Positions 45,777 through 54,414 of a stretch of DNA of 64,000 bases are shown here, piece after piece. The translations under genes and the position numbers were made by a program. The notes under the pieces are model-generated. The model did no database searches. It saw only the letters and a list, made by a program, of their open reading frames with translations, and was not told the origin of the DNA. Source of the DNA: an uncultured Granulosicoccaceae bacterium (lineage in GTDB: Bacteria > Pseudomonadota > Gammaproteobacteria > Granulosicoccales > Granulosicoccaceae); the NCBI GenBank assembly GCA_937922675.1, contig CALAJN010000009.1, forward strand, positions 1 through 64,000, given 5' to 3'. Position 1 is the first letter of the stretch. The number at the start of each line of letters is the position of its first letter.

Positions 45777-46631
45777 TCAGTTCTCGCCATATCGCTCGGC
45801 GAGCATGGCGCCGAATATGCCGGCAAGTTCCCGCGATTTGCCCTTGCCGATGTACCGCGTAATGCAATAAACACCCAGCTCCGGCAGTTCATTGTCGTGC
45901 TCGATCGCCGCGACCCCTTGCAGCCTTGCGCCCGACAGATCAGCTCCGACCGCTAGATCAGCCGCGATCGCCACCATAGCCGCATCATCACTCTGGGTAT
46001 CGACAATCTCTACATGCGCGATATCCGCCTTGCCAAGTGCCACCAAGGCTGGCTTGCGAAAAATACAGTTGCGGCAAAATGACAATGGCAAGGGTCGTTG
46101 CCGCCACACACGCCCGTCGAGCGCCCCACTCCAGAGCAGTGAACGTTCTGCAAGCGTGACACCTCCCTGGCTAGGACGCGCTTCGGTCCCCAAGATAATG
46201 TCATACCGCCCTTCACGAAGACCACGCTTGAGCGCGACAGTAAAGTCGGTTGCAAACTTCACCGACACGCGCGGATATTCCCGACCAAAGCGGCGTAAAA
46301 CATAGGGCAGATGCGGATGCACGATATCGTGCGGCACACCCACCGACAGCTCGCCCTCAAAAAGCGGTGTGGTCAGTCGTTGTACAACCTGATCGTTGAG
46401 CGCTACGATTTGGCGGGCGGCCTCTACCAGGCGCTCGCCCTCCAAGGTCATCCGCACGCGCTTGCCGTCTCGCTCGATCACCTTGACCGATAAGGTATCC
46501 TCCAGACGCTTGACTTGCATGCTGACCGCGGATTGGGTCAGATGTAGACGGTTTGCCGCTCGGGTAACACCACCGGTTTCATCGATAGCCAGAAGGCTTC
46601 GTAGCGTCCCAAGGTCGAGGTTTCTGATCAC
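45777..46631 (-). CDS. LysR family transcriptional regulator
   Basis: This 284-residue LTTR has an N-terminal winged helix (LRSLLAIDETGGVTRAANRLH, then TQSAVSMQVKRLE) and a C-terminal effector domain (ELSVGVPHDIVHPHLPYVLRRF). LTTRs act as tetramers at divergent promoters. The DUF1127 gene is transcribed away from it across a 125-base spacer with a GTGAT-N7-ATCAC dyad, a likely binding site. The effector is unknown. Confidence 0.9.
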   Translation of the reverse strand: MIRNLDLGTLRSLLAIDETGGVTRAANRLHLTQSAVSMQVKRLEDTLSVKVIERDGKRVRMTLEGERLVEAARQIVALNDQVVQRLTTPLFEGELSVGVPHDIVHPHLPYVLRRFGREYPRVSVKFATDFTVALKRGLREGRYDIILGTEARPSQGGVTLAERSLLWSGALDGRVWRQRPLPLSFCRNCIFRKPALVALGKADIAHVEIVDTQSDDAAMVAIAADLAVGADLSGARLQGVAAIEHDNELPELGVYCITRYIGKGKSRELAGIFGAMLAERYGEN

Positions 46632-46664
46632 AAGCGTCTCACTTTGTCGTAACGATAACGGCCC

Positions 46665-46681
46665 GTGATAGTTGCAATCAC
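46665..46681. promoter_or_regulatory. Dyad in the LysR/DUF1127 divergent spacer
   Basis: GTGAT-AGTTGCA-ATCAC is a perfect 5-base dyad with 7-base spacing, 34 bases before the LysR start. It lies where a LysR regulator would bind for autoregulation, although its spacing differs from the usual T-N11-A box. Confidence 0.4.
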
Positions 46682-46756
46682 ATTAAGTCGTTTTCGTTTT
46701 GGAGGGTCCTTGACGACAATCAGCATACGTGATGAATAACCCAGGGAATATCACTG

Positions 46757-47062
46757 ATGCTGATTCACAATAGTCTTGCTGCTGCAGACGAAGCTCGCCG
46801 TTCGCGCGCACCTGCCTACACGGCCAGCCCCCGTAAGTCACCCGCACGACTGATTGCCGATGGAGTCTGGTCAACGATCTGGCACAGCATGGCTGGACTC
46901 CTCGCCATCGGGCGCTGGAGCGTCTTTGCAGAGCGCGTCAGGCGCGAACGCCATACCCTCTCGACACTCGATGAGGCACAACTGAGGGATATCGGTTTGT
47001 CCTTTTCGGAGGCCCACATTGAAGCCGCTCGCCACTGGACCGATCTACCACCTGCCAGATGA
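46757..47062 (+). CDS. DUF1127 (YjiS-like) protein
   Basis: The C-terminal part of this 101-residue protein (RHTLSTLDEAQLRDIGLSFSEAHIEA) is the DUF1127 motif L-x-x-L-x-D-x-x-L-x-D-I-G, preceded by a basic region with an aromatic helix (GVWSTIWHSMAGLLAIGRW). DUF1127 proteins are small and some bind RNA or affect phosphate and nitrogen responses in alphaproteobacteria. The gene diverges from the LysR regulator and is its obvious candidate target. ATG at 46757 follows GGGAATATCACTG. Confidence 0.8.
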   Translation: MLIHNSLAAADEARRSRAPAYTASPRKSPARLIADGVWSTIWHSMAGLLAIGRWSVFAERVRRERHTLSTLDEAQLRDIGLSFSEAHIEAARHWTDLPPAR

Positions 47063-47198
47063 ACATGCTGCAAGGCCGACGTGACCAAAGCCTGGCGAGT
47101 GGGCCTGCGGCTGTCCCTCGCCACGTGGCAGTCTGTTGACAGGCTTGTGTATTGGTCGCCTGCCCGCATATCCTTACTCACCTTCTGCAGAAAAGATC

Positions 47199-47492
47199 AT
47201 GGATATGAACGATTTCAAGAGCCAGCTTCTGCCCGGCTGGAGCCCCGTGAACATCGGCCTGTTGGCCTTGTTGCTGATTTTCTTCAAGTTGGGCGCGCTG
47301 TTGATGCTCGGCTACATCATGTTCGGTGCCCGCCTCGGACTTGACCTGACTCGCCCGGAGACCTTCAAGGCGCTTTGGGGTCGTGTGTCTGATGCGTGGA
47401 AGGCAGCGCCACCTCAGGGGGGCACGGCCACTCGAGTAAGTGGAACGCCTGAGCCGCGCGTCGAGCGCGCTAGTGACGACTCCCAAAGGTAA
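47199..47492 (+). CDS. Small membrane protein, DUF2852-like (unknown)
   Basis: This 97-residue protein has one membrane segment (VNIGLLALLLIFFKLGALLM, then GYIMFG) and a polar C-terminal half with RPETFKALWGRVSDAW. It faintly resembles DUF2852 proteins, but I would not assign it. ATG at 47199 (or 47205) has a weak AGAAAAG site. It lies between the DUF1127 and tag genes on the same strand, 136 bases after the first. Confidence 0.55.
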   Translation: MDMNDFKSQLLPGWSPVNIGLLALLLIFFKLGALLMLGYIMFGARLGLDLTRPETFKALWGRVSDAWKAAPPQGGTATRVSGTPEPRVERASDDSQR

Positions 47493-47551
47493 CTCAGGCT
47501 GCCCCGGTCTTCACTCCGACCTCTGGAGCACGACGTCTTGTTTCCTGTCCC

Positions 47552-48145
47552 ATGACGTCACCTGGACTGACACCTGACGCGGATGGCAAATGCCGCTGTT
47601 TCGGAAACTCCGAATCCAAGCCTGTCTACGCGGCGTACCACGATCTCGAATGGGGGGTGCCAGTACATGACGACCGAACCCTGTTCGAGATGCTCACACT
47701 CGAAGGCGCACAGGCTGGCCTGAGCTGGGAGACGGTGCTCAACAAGCGCGATGGATACAAAGCGCTATTTCGTGATTTTGATCCGCTGCGAGTCTCTCGC
47801 ATGACTGACGCGGCGCTGGAAAAAGCCCTGACCGACAAACGCATCGTGCGTCATCGTCAGAAGGTGTTCTCCACGCGAAGTAATGCTCGGGTGTATCTGG
47901 ACATCCAGCGCGAGTTCGGTAGCTTCTCGCGCTATCTCTGGGCGTTTGTCGACGGCACACCGATCGTCAATCACTGGCAACGCTTTGCGGATGTCCCTGT
48001 GCGCACGGAACAGAGCGACGCACTCTCCAGGGACTTGAAAAAACGCGGCATGAGCTTTGTCGGCTCCACTATCTGCTACGCGTACATGCAAGGGGTCGGG
48101 TTGGTTGACGACCACCTCGCCGACTGCTGGATTCGAGCACGCTAG
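47552..48145 (+). CDS. tag: DNA-3-methyladenine glycosylase I (Tag)
   Basis: Tag removes 3-methyladenine from alkylated DNA. The 197-residue protein has the family core AAYHDLEWGVPVHDDRTLFE, LEGAQAGLSWETVLNKRDGY and SFVGSTICYAYMQGVGLVDDH. The zinc ligands that link the ends in E. coli Tag have candidates here in KCRCFG at the front and in HLADCW at the end. Length is typical. The DUF952 gene begins one base into its stop codon (TAGTG). Confidence 0.93.
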   Translation: MTSPGLTPDADGKCRCFGNSESKPVYAAYHDLEWGVPVHDDRTLFEMLTLEGAQAGLSWETVLNKRDGYKALFRDFDPLRVSRMTDAALEKALTDKRIVRHRQKVFSTRSNARVYLDIQREFGSFSRYLWAFVDGTPIVNHWQRFADVPVRTEQSDALSRDLKKRGMSFVGSTICYAYMQGVGLVDDHLADCWIRAR

Positions 48146-48453
48146 TGCAGCACACCACACTGCTGCACATCGCCTGCGCCGAGGATCTTGCACAGGCTGA
48201 CCGCGTCGGGGTGTATCGCGCCGCTTCGCTGGATACCGAGGGCTTTTTGCACTGTTGTTATCCGCATCAGCTGCCAGGTGTTGTCAGCCGGTGGTTTACT
48301 GGCGCCACAGGGCTGTTTCTACTGACGATTGACACCGCACAACTCGACGCGCCACCGGTACTCGAGAACACGACCGGCGGCGATGAGCTGTTTCCGCATG
48401 TCTACGGCGAGATACCGATGACGGCAATCACGGCACGCAAAGCACTCGCTTAG
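48145..48453 (+). CDS. DUF952 family protein
   Basis: The 102-residue protein has LLHIACAEDLAQADRVGVYR at the start, then DTEGFLHCCYPHQLP and ELFPHVYGEIPMTAI, the conserved pattern of DUF952 (related in fold to glutathione S-transferase-like or ADP-ribosyltransferase-like small domains; function unknown). GTG at 48145 shares a base with the tag stop, so it is translationally coupled. It converges with the acyl-CoA dehydrogenase gene, overlapping its 3' end by four bases. Confidence 0.82.
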   Translation: MQHTTLLHIACAEDLAQADRVGVYRAASLDTEGFLHCCYPHQLPGVVSRWFTGATGLFLLTIDTAQLDAPPVLENTTGGDELFPHVYGEIPMTAITARKALA

Positions 48454-50237
48454 AGTTGCGCGACTTCCAGAGCGACGGTGCTCTCGGCCCCCTCGCTGAC
48501 AATTGTCTGCCCTGCCTCAACCAACGGCAGATTGCGCTCCGCGTAGAATCGCGCCAACGTGATACGGGCGGCCAACCAGGCCTGATCCGCGTCGTCCTCT
48601 TGGGCCGCCTTCCAGGCGGCGAGCGCGATACGAGCACTCATCCAGCCACCCGCCAGGCGACCTTGCATCATCAGATACTCGACCGAGGTAGCTGAAGGCA
48701 GGGTCGCATCGTTCTGGCCGATCAGCCAATCGGTGGCAGCCTCTGCGGCGTCGAGTGCAGGCGCGAAGCGTTTTGCAACAGCCTTGAGCTCAACCTGATC
48801 TGAAGTGTCCAGCTCAGCCTGCGTCTTGCGCATGTCGGCGATGAGTTCGCGCATGGCCTGCCCACCATCGCGAGCTGTCTTGCGACCGATCAGGTCATTG
48901 GCCTGTATGGCCGTCGTGCCTTCATAAATCGGTGTAATTCGCGCATCCCGCAAGAACTGGGCAGCCCCTGTCTCTTCTATGAAGCCCATGCCCCCATGTA
49001 TCTGCACACCGAGCGAACACAGCTCTACGCCAAGCTCGGTACTCCACCCCTTGACCATGGGTGTGAGCAGCTCACCACGACGCTGATGGCGCGCCGCGAC
49101 TTCAGGGTCCGGGTGACGGCTCGCGATATCAAAGGCCGCAGCACACTCGAGTCCGAGTCCGCGCATCGCCTCGATACCCGAGCGCATACTCATCAGCATT
49201 CGCCGCACATCGGGATGGTTGACGATGCCTTGATCCTCCGCTGTTTTGCCAAGCAAGGTGGTGCCTTGCTTGCGATCCTTGGCATAGGCCAGTGCTTTTT
49301 GATAGGCGCGCTCGGCAATGCCATAGCCCTCCACACCAACGGCGTGGCGGGCCTGATTCATCATGGTGAACATGTACACCAGACCGCGCCCAGCCTCTCC
49401 CACGAGTTCCCCTTGGGCGCCTCCCGCGTCTCCATAACTCATCACGCAGGTGGGGCTGGCGTGGATACCGAGCTTGTGCTCCAGAGACACACAGGTGACA
49501 TCGTTGCGCTTGCCCAGGGACCCGTCGTCGTTGACCGTGAATTTCGGAACGATAAACAGGGAAATACCTTTGACGCCCGGCTCAGCACCCGGCAGCCGAG
49601 CCAGCACCAGGTGCACGATGTTGTCTGTCAGGTCATGTTCGCCATAGGTGATGTAAATCTTCTGGCCCGATATCAGGTACCCGCCGGAACCATCAGGCTC
49701 TGCCCGAGTGCGCACAGCGGCGAGATCCGAGCCCGCCTGCGGCTCGGTCAAGTTCATGGTGCCGGACCACGCCCCTTCGACCATCTTAGGCAGATATCTG
49801 GCTTTTTGCTCATCAGAGCCGTGATGCAAGATGGCATCGACGGCCCCCTGGGTCAGAAGCGGACACAGACCAAAGCTCATGTTGGCGCTATGCCACATCT
49901 CCTGCACTGCCGACGACACGCTCATGGGTAGACCCTGGCCGCCAAACTCAGGCGGAAAGGACAAGCTCCCCCATCCATTTTCGACAAATTTCGTGTAGGC
50001 GTCTTTCCAGCCCTCTGGTGTTACGACACCACCCTCGCTCAGCGAGCTACCCTGCTGGTCGCCGGTCCAGTTGAGAGGTGCCAGTACCTCTCCTGTGAAC
50101 CGTGCCGACTCCTCGAGAATCGCTTCCACCAAATCCGGCGAGGCATCCTCGAACCCTTCAAGGGCAGCGATGTCAGACAAGCCAACCACATTGTTCAACG
50201 TGAACTGGATCTCCTTGACGGGTGCGGAGTAGCTCAT
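48450..50237 (-). CDS. Acyl-CoA dehydrogenase, long DmdC-type
   Basis: The 595-residue flavoprotein belongs to the long bacterial acyl-CoA dehydrogenases with an extra N-terminal cap (SYSAPVKEIQFTLNNVVG) and C-terminal domain. FAD-binding segments MNLTEPQAGSDLAA and ISGQKIYITYGEHD and the probable catalytic Glu in TPIYEGTTAIQANDL are intact. The family includes DmdC, the 3-methylmercaptopropionyl-CoA dehydrogenase of DMSP demethylation, and general fatty acyl-CoA dehydrogenases; the sequence alone does not decide between them. Electrons would go to ETF (51.8-53.5 kb) and then ETF-QO (38.4 kb). ATG at 50237 has a poor ribosome site. Confidence 0.9.
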   Translation of the reverse strand: MSYSAPVKEIQFTLNNVVGLSDIAALEGFEDASPDLVEAILEESARFTGEVLAPLNWTGDQQGSSLSEGGVVTPEGWKDAYTKFVENGWGSLSFPPEFGGQGLPMSVSSAVQEMWHSANMSFGLCPLLTQGAVDAILHHGSDEQKARYLPKMVEGAWSGTMNLTEPQAGSDLAAVRTRAEPDGSGGYLISGQKIYITYGEHDLTDNIVHLVLARLPGAEPGVKGISLFIVPKFTVNDDGSLGKRNDVTCVSLEHKLGIHASPTCVMSYGDAGGAQGELVGEAGRGLVYMFTMMNQARHAVGVEGYGIAERAYQKALAYAKDRKQGTTLLGKTAEDQGIVNHPDVRRMLMSMRSGIEAMRGLGLECAAAFDIASRHPDPEVAARHQRRGELLTPMVKGWSTELGVELCSLGVQIHGGMGFIEETGAAQFLRDARITPIYEGTTAIQANDLIGRKTARDGGQAMRELIADMRKTQAELDTSDQVELKAVAKRFAPALDAAEAATDWLIGQNDATLPSATSVEYLMMQGRLAGGWMSARIALAAWKAAQEDDADQAWLAARITLARFYAERNLPLVEAGQTIVSEGAESTVALEVAQL

Positions 50238-50666
50238 GGCTTAGATTCTCTGTTAACAATCCTAAAATGCGATAGCCCGGGCGAACCGCGGCGCCTACCC
50301 CCAAGCGTAGTTTGAGGGCCGGAAAATGGAGTCTTGCTCTCGACAATCCTCGCAAAGCCCTGTCTTGGGCACAAATACGCGAATTTTTGGCCAAAAGACC
50401 AGTCCAAATGCAAATCATGGAAAGTTTTTGGCATTCTAACGTCAGACCGATCGGTGTGGAACACGGAATCAATAGCATCTCAGATGACATCGCCTCCCAG
50501 GCAGAGCTCACTTTCCGTGCCTTGTCGTCGGCGGGCATAGCCCTTGTCGCTGTATTGCTCGGCGCGCGTTACCCGGCAAGCGCGAAGCGCAACTGCACAC
50601 ATCCAGTCGCACCAGATGACTGGATGCAAGGGCATTCACCGTTGGGGTCGCATCAGGTCACGTTCG
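50238..50666. other. Intergenic region with ACCGATCGGT palindrome
   Basis: The 429-base divergent spacer between the acyl-CoA dehydrogenase and cyclase genes holds a perfect 10-base palindrome ACCGATCGGT (50446-50455), similar in shape to TetR-type operators. Otherwise I see no RNA gene or credible ORF. The palindrome is 209 bases before the dehydrogenase start, so its target is uncertain. Confidence 0.4.
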
Positions 50667-51752
50667 ATGCGTAATCGTGACTTGCTGAATAATTTTACAA
50701 GTCTGACCCATACTCAGGCGCTTGGCTTTGAGGGCAACACGCTTGCGATCCAAGGCAACTTTCGAACGCAGACTACTGTGTGGTTGTCAGTCGCTGCTGT
50801 TGTGGTGATCGGACCTTTCGCCATCAATCATCTGATTGCAGAGCGCTGGGTTCTGGGCCTGTTCTCACTCATCGTTTCAAGTGTCTTGATGGCGAACGGC
50901 TTGTTGATGTTTCTTCAGGGGAGTAGCCCACGCCTTGTACGACTTCTGGTGGTACCCCTGAGTACGGTGGCACTGATGGTCGCTATTGATCGCCAAGGCA
51001 TCATCGGGGTGCTGTGGACCTTCCCCACCATACTGCTCTACTTCGCAACACTTGAGGAAATTGAAGCCTGGTGCAGTAACTGTTTGTTGCTGACCGCAAC
51101 CACCTGGGCGATGAACAGCGCCATTGATCCGAGCCTGCTCGTTCGATCAATCGCAACACTGCTACTGGTGTTTGTGTTCGCCGGGATTTTCGTGCGCGCC
51201 ATTTCACGGCAACACAAGATATTGTCGACAGAGCTTGTTACCGACCACTTGACCAGACTGCGTAATCGGCGCGCCCTCGCCTCTACCTTGTCAGAGGCCC
51301 ATTCAAGCGCCCGAAAAAACACTCTGGCTGTTACGCTGCTATACGTTGACCTGGACCATTTCAAGCGCATCAACGACACTTATGGTCACTCTGTTGGTGA
51401 CGATGTGCTTTGCGCCACAGCCAACATCCTGTGTGTCAACAGCCTGCCGGCCGACACCGCAATGCGAATCGGCGGGGAAGAATTTGTAGTGGTGCTATCG
51501 AGCACCAATGCCGATATGGCGATCCGGAGAGCCGAACACATTCAGCAGGACATGCGCAACGACCCGTTGCTGCAAAGACTGTGGCAAACCGCGAGCATTG
51601 GAGTGGCAGAACTGACAGCTCAAGATGCTAGCTGGGAACACTGGCTAGCGCGCGCCGACCGGGCACTCTATCAGGCCAAGGCAGCCGGACGCGACACCAT
51701 CATACTGGCGGACAACACGCCGCCGAAGGCTGCTGCTCAGCCGGCGACGTAG
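50667..51752 (+). CDS. Diguanylate cyclase (GGEEF) with membrane sensor
   Basis: The 361-residue protein has an N-terminal membrane region of about five or six helices (residues 30-180) and a C-terminal GGDEF domain from about 190 (TDHLTRLRNRRALAS), with the active-site variant IGGEEFVVVL intact. It should make c-di-GMP from GTP. No RxxD inhibitory site is evident before the active site. ATG at 50667 is the first with a plausible upstream AGG; longer frames from 50544 are less likely. It is monocistronic and convergent to etfA. Confidence 0.88.
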   Translation: MRNRDLLNNFTSLTHTQALGFEGNTLAIQGNFRTQTTVWLSVAAVVVIGPFAINHLIAERWVLGLFSLIVSSVLMANGLLMFLQGSSPRLVRLLVVPLSTVALMVAIDRQGIIGVLWTFPTILLYFATLEEIEAWCSNCLLLTATTWAMNSAIDPSLLVRSIATLLLVFVFAGIFVRAISRQHKILSTELVTDHLTRLRNRRALASTLSEAHSSARKNTLAVTLLYVDLDHFKRINDTYGHSVGDDVLCATANILCVNSLPADTAMRIGGEEFVVVLSSTNADMAIRRAEHIQQDMRNDPLLQRLWQTASIGVAELTAQDASWEHWLARADRALYQAKAAGRDTIILADNTPPKAAAQPAT

Positions 51753-51760
51753 ATAGTCCC

Positions 51761-52711
51761 TTAACCCGCCTCCAGCGCTGTAGACAATTCGGGTAGGGCG
51801 TCAAACAAATCGGCAACCAGACCATAGTCGGCAACCTGAAAGATCGGGGCTTCCTCGTCCTTATTGATCGCCACGATGACCTTGCTGTCCTTCATGCCCG
51901 CAAGATGCTGGATGGCCCCTGAAATACCCACCGCCAGATAGAGATTCGGGGCTACGACCTTGCCCGTCTGACCTACCTGATATTCATTGGGAACAAATCC
52001 TGCGTCAACTGCTGCACGCGATGCGCCGACTGCCGCACCCAATTTGCCGGCGATCTCATCGAGCATCGAGAAGTTATCGCCGTTCTGCATACCTCGCCCA
52101 CCTGAGACAACAATGTCGGCACTGGTGAGCTCGGGACGGTCGCTATCAGACAGCTCCTGCCCGACAAAACTGACACCAGCATCAATATCAGCAGCATCCA
52201 CTGAATCGACGGCGGCCGAACCGCCCGCACTCGCCACCGCATCAAAGGCTGTAGGACGAACGGTGATGACCTTGACAGCATCTTCACTACGCACCGTTGC
52301 CAATGCATTGCCAGCATAGATCGGGCGCACGTAGGTATCGGCAGACTTCACCTCGATGATGCCTGACACACCAGAGACATCCAGCAGTGCTGCCACCCGC
52401 GGCATCACATTCTTGCCGCTCGCCGTTTCTGCGAACAGGATGTGCTCATAATCATCGGCGTGCTTGACAACCAATGCGGCAAGATTCTCAGCCAACTCGT
52501 GCTCATAGGCTGCATCCGTGGCCACCAGAACCTTGTCAACACCCGGTAGCGCCGCCGCTTTAGCCGCAAGCCCCTCTGCATCGCTGGCTGCCACCAACAG
52601 GTGCACTTCACCGGCACTGTGCTCTGCCAACTGCCGGGCGCAGGCCACCACAGAAAGGGTAGCTGCTCGCAACTCTCCGTCCTCGTGCTCGGCAAGTATG
52701 AGTGTGTTCAT
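51761..52711 (-). CDS. etfA: Electron transfer flavoprotein alpha subunit
   Basis: The 316-residue EtfA has the C-terminal FAD-binding signature [20 protein letters not shown] and a full FAD domain ([15 protein letters not shown]). It forms the heterodimeric ETF that takes electrons from acyl-CoA dehydrogenases. It follows etfB by 44 bases. Confidence 0.96.
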   Translation of the reverse strand: MNTLILAEHEDGELRAATLSVVACARQLAEHSAGEVHLLVAASDAEGLAAKAAALPGVDKVLVATDAAYEHELAENLAALVVKHADDYEHILFAETASGKNVMPRVAALLDVSGVSGIIEVKSADTYVRPIYAGNALATVRSEDAVKVITVRPTAFDAVASAGGSAAVDSVDAADIDAGVSFVGQELSDSDRPELTSADIVVSGGRGMQNGDNFSMLDEIAGKLGAAVGASRAAVDAGFVPNEYQVGQTGKVVAPNLYLAVGISGAIQHLAGMKDSKVIVAINKDEEAPIFQVADYGLVADLFDALPELSTALEAG

Positions 52712-52755
52712 GGTGATTATCTCGTTATCCTGGTGATGGCTGTTGCAGGTGTGAC

Positions 52756-53508
52756 TCAGATGACCTTGGCTTCGTTGCGCAGCTTGTCTACCAACTCGGT
52801 CACACTGCTCACGATGACGCCGGCCTCACGTGTCGGTGGCTCATTTACCTCGACGACGGACAACTTGCTCGTCACATCGACGCCCGTATCAGCGACCGGG
52901 ATGATTTCGAGTGGCTTTTTCTTGGCTTTCATGATGTTGGGCAACTTCGCATAGCGTGGCTCGTTCAGCCGCAGATCAGTTGTTACAACAGCCGGCAGAC
53001 TGACCCGGATGGACTCCAGACCAGCATCAACCTCACGTGTCACCTTGAGCACATCACTGCCTTCGAATTCCATCTTGCTGGCGAAGGTTGCCTGACGCAT
53101 ACCGGTGAGGGCGGAGAGCATCTGGCCTGTCTGGTTGTTATCGCCATCGATCGCCTGCTTGCCCAGGATCACCAGGCCCGGAGACTCCTTGTCGATAACA
53201 TGCTTGAACAGCTTGGCTATAGCCAACGGCTGCAGCAGCTCTTCGGTTTCAATGAGGATGCCCCTATCTGCCCCCATGGCGAGTCCGGTGCGAATCGTCT
53301 CCTGACTGGCTGTCGGTCCGATGGAAACAACGACCACCTCTTCCGCGTGGCCCGCCTCCTTGATGCGCAGCGCCTCCTCAACGGCAATCTCGTCAAAGGG
53401 ATTCATCGACATCTTCACATTCTGAAGCTCGATACCGGACTTGTCGGCCTTTACACGCGCTTTGACGTTGTAATCCAGAACACGTTTGACACCAACGATA
53501 ATCTTCAC
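52756..53508 (-). CDS. etfB: Electron transfer flavoprotein beta subunit
   Basis: The 250-residue EtfB starts [20 protein letters not shown] and contains [20 protein letters not shown] and [15 protein letters not shown], the family signature (AMP site, ETF recognition loop). It leads the etfBA operon. Together with EtfA it delivers electrons to ETF-QO. Confidence 0.96.
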   Translation of the reverse strand: MKIIVGVKRVLDYNVKARVKADKSGIELQNVKMSMNPFDEIAVEEALRIKEAGHAEEVVVVSIGPTASQETIRTGLAMGADRGILIETEELLQPLAIAKLFKHVIDKESPGLVILGKQAIDGDNNQTGQMLSALTGMRQATFASKMEFEGSDVLKVTREVDAGLESIRVSLPAVVTTDLRLNEPRYAKLPNIMKAKKKPLEIIPVADTGVDVTSKLSVVEVNEPPTREAGVIVSSVTELVDKLRNEAKVI

Positions 53509-53919
53509 AGATGTACTCTCATGAGCCGAGGGACTGGCCTCAGAGTCTACTACCGCAGACTCGACTCGGGCTGATCAATCTCACATCAGAACACCTTGAA
53601 AGCGACACACAGGTGTCCGAGAACGTCGAGCCATGCGCTGGATCAATAAAACAGCGATCAGACCCGATGTGCCTCTGGTGCTGCCCCTTTACTGAGCCTT
53701 GTCTGGAGGCCTCCAATGATGATCTGCTCGATGCCACTCGTCCGGAGACAGAAACAGGCTGGCTCAGGTGGTATCGAATCTACTGGCTCTGCCGTCACAC
53801 TAACCCGGCGGGCGTGTACGCCATCGACACCCCGAATGAATCAACGCTTTCCGGCCCTTTGGCTTCGTCTGGATATCGCTCAACACCGCTCGAGGCGGGG
53901 CCCTGGTGCGCCGCTTTCA
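53509..53919. other. Intergenic region upstream of etfB
   Basis: This 411-base stretch between etfB and the cytosine deaminase gene should hold the etfBA promoter. I see no convincing box, RNA gene, repeat or protein-like frame. Confidence 0.5.
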
Positions 53920-54366
53920 CTACTCTCCAATGTCCTCGTTCCAAAGTGAAGGCTCGGCCTTGATAAACGCCTCCATCAGTGCGATGCAGGTAGGATCATC
54001 TAATATTTCAAGCTTGACCCCACGGCTACGCACATATTCTTCGGGACCTTGAAAGGAGCGGTTCTCGCCAATGACGATGTGCGCAATACCGTACAGAAGC
54101 GCAGCCCCTGAGCACATGTCACAGGGTGACAATGTGGAGTACAACACGGCGCGCTTGTAGTCGGCTGCCTTGAGCCTGCCAGCCTCCTCAAGACAATCCA
54201 TCTCGGCGTGCCGAATGCTACTGCCCTTCTGGACACGCTGGTTGTGGCCGCGACCAACGATTTCACCGTCGATCACCAGCACTGATCCGATGGGAATGCC
54301 GCCTGAGGCCAGCCCCTTACGTGCCTCCTCTACTGCCGCCTGTATGAATCGTGTGTGATCAGTCAC
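53920..54366 (-). CDS. Cytosine deaminase, fungal (Fcy1) type
   Basis: The 148-residue zinc deaminase has SIRHAEMDCLEEAGRL (zinc His and catalytic Glu) and TLSPCDMCSGAALLYGI (zinc Cys pair). Its sequence tracks yeast cytosine deaminase closely, including HNQRVQKGSS, VIGENRSFQG and the final WNEDIGE (yeast WFEDIGE, from memory). It would convert cytosine to uracil and ammonia. Bacterial CodA is unrelated, so this is the small zinc enzyme type. GTG at 54366 has AGGAG at ideal spacing. It lies 48 bases past the FadI-like gene on the same strand. A guanine or other base substrate is less likely but possible. Confidence 0.88.
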   Translation of the reverse strand: MTDHTRFIQAAVEEARKGLASGGIPIGSVLVIDGEIVGRGHNQRVQKGSSIRHAEMDCLEEAGRLKAADYKRAVLYSTLSPCDMCSGAALLYGIAHIVIGENRSFQGPEEYVRSRGVKLEILDDPTCIALMEAFIKAEPSLWNEDIGE

Positions 54367-54414
54367 TGCTTGGCTCCTGCTCTAGTGGCAGCTTGAAAGG
54401 CTAAACGGGACAGG

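Noticed and set aside
53511..53963. 150-residue plus-strand frame upstream of etfB
   Set aside because: No protein-like pattern, no ribosome site, and it runs into the antisense of the cytosine deaminase gene.
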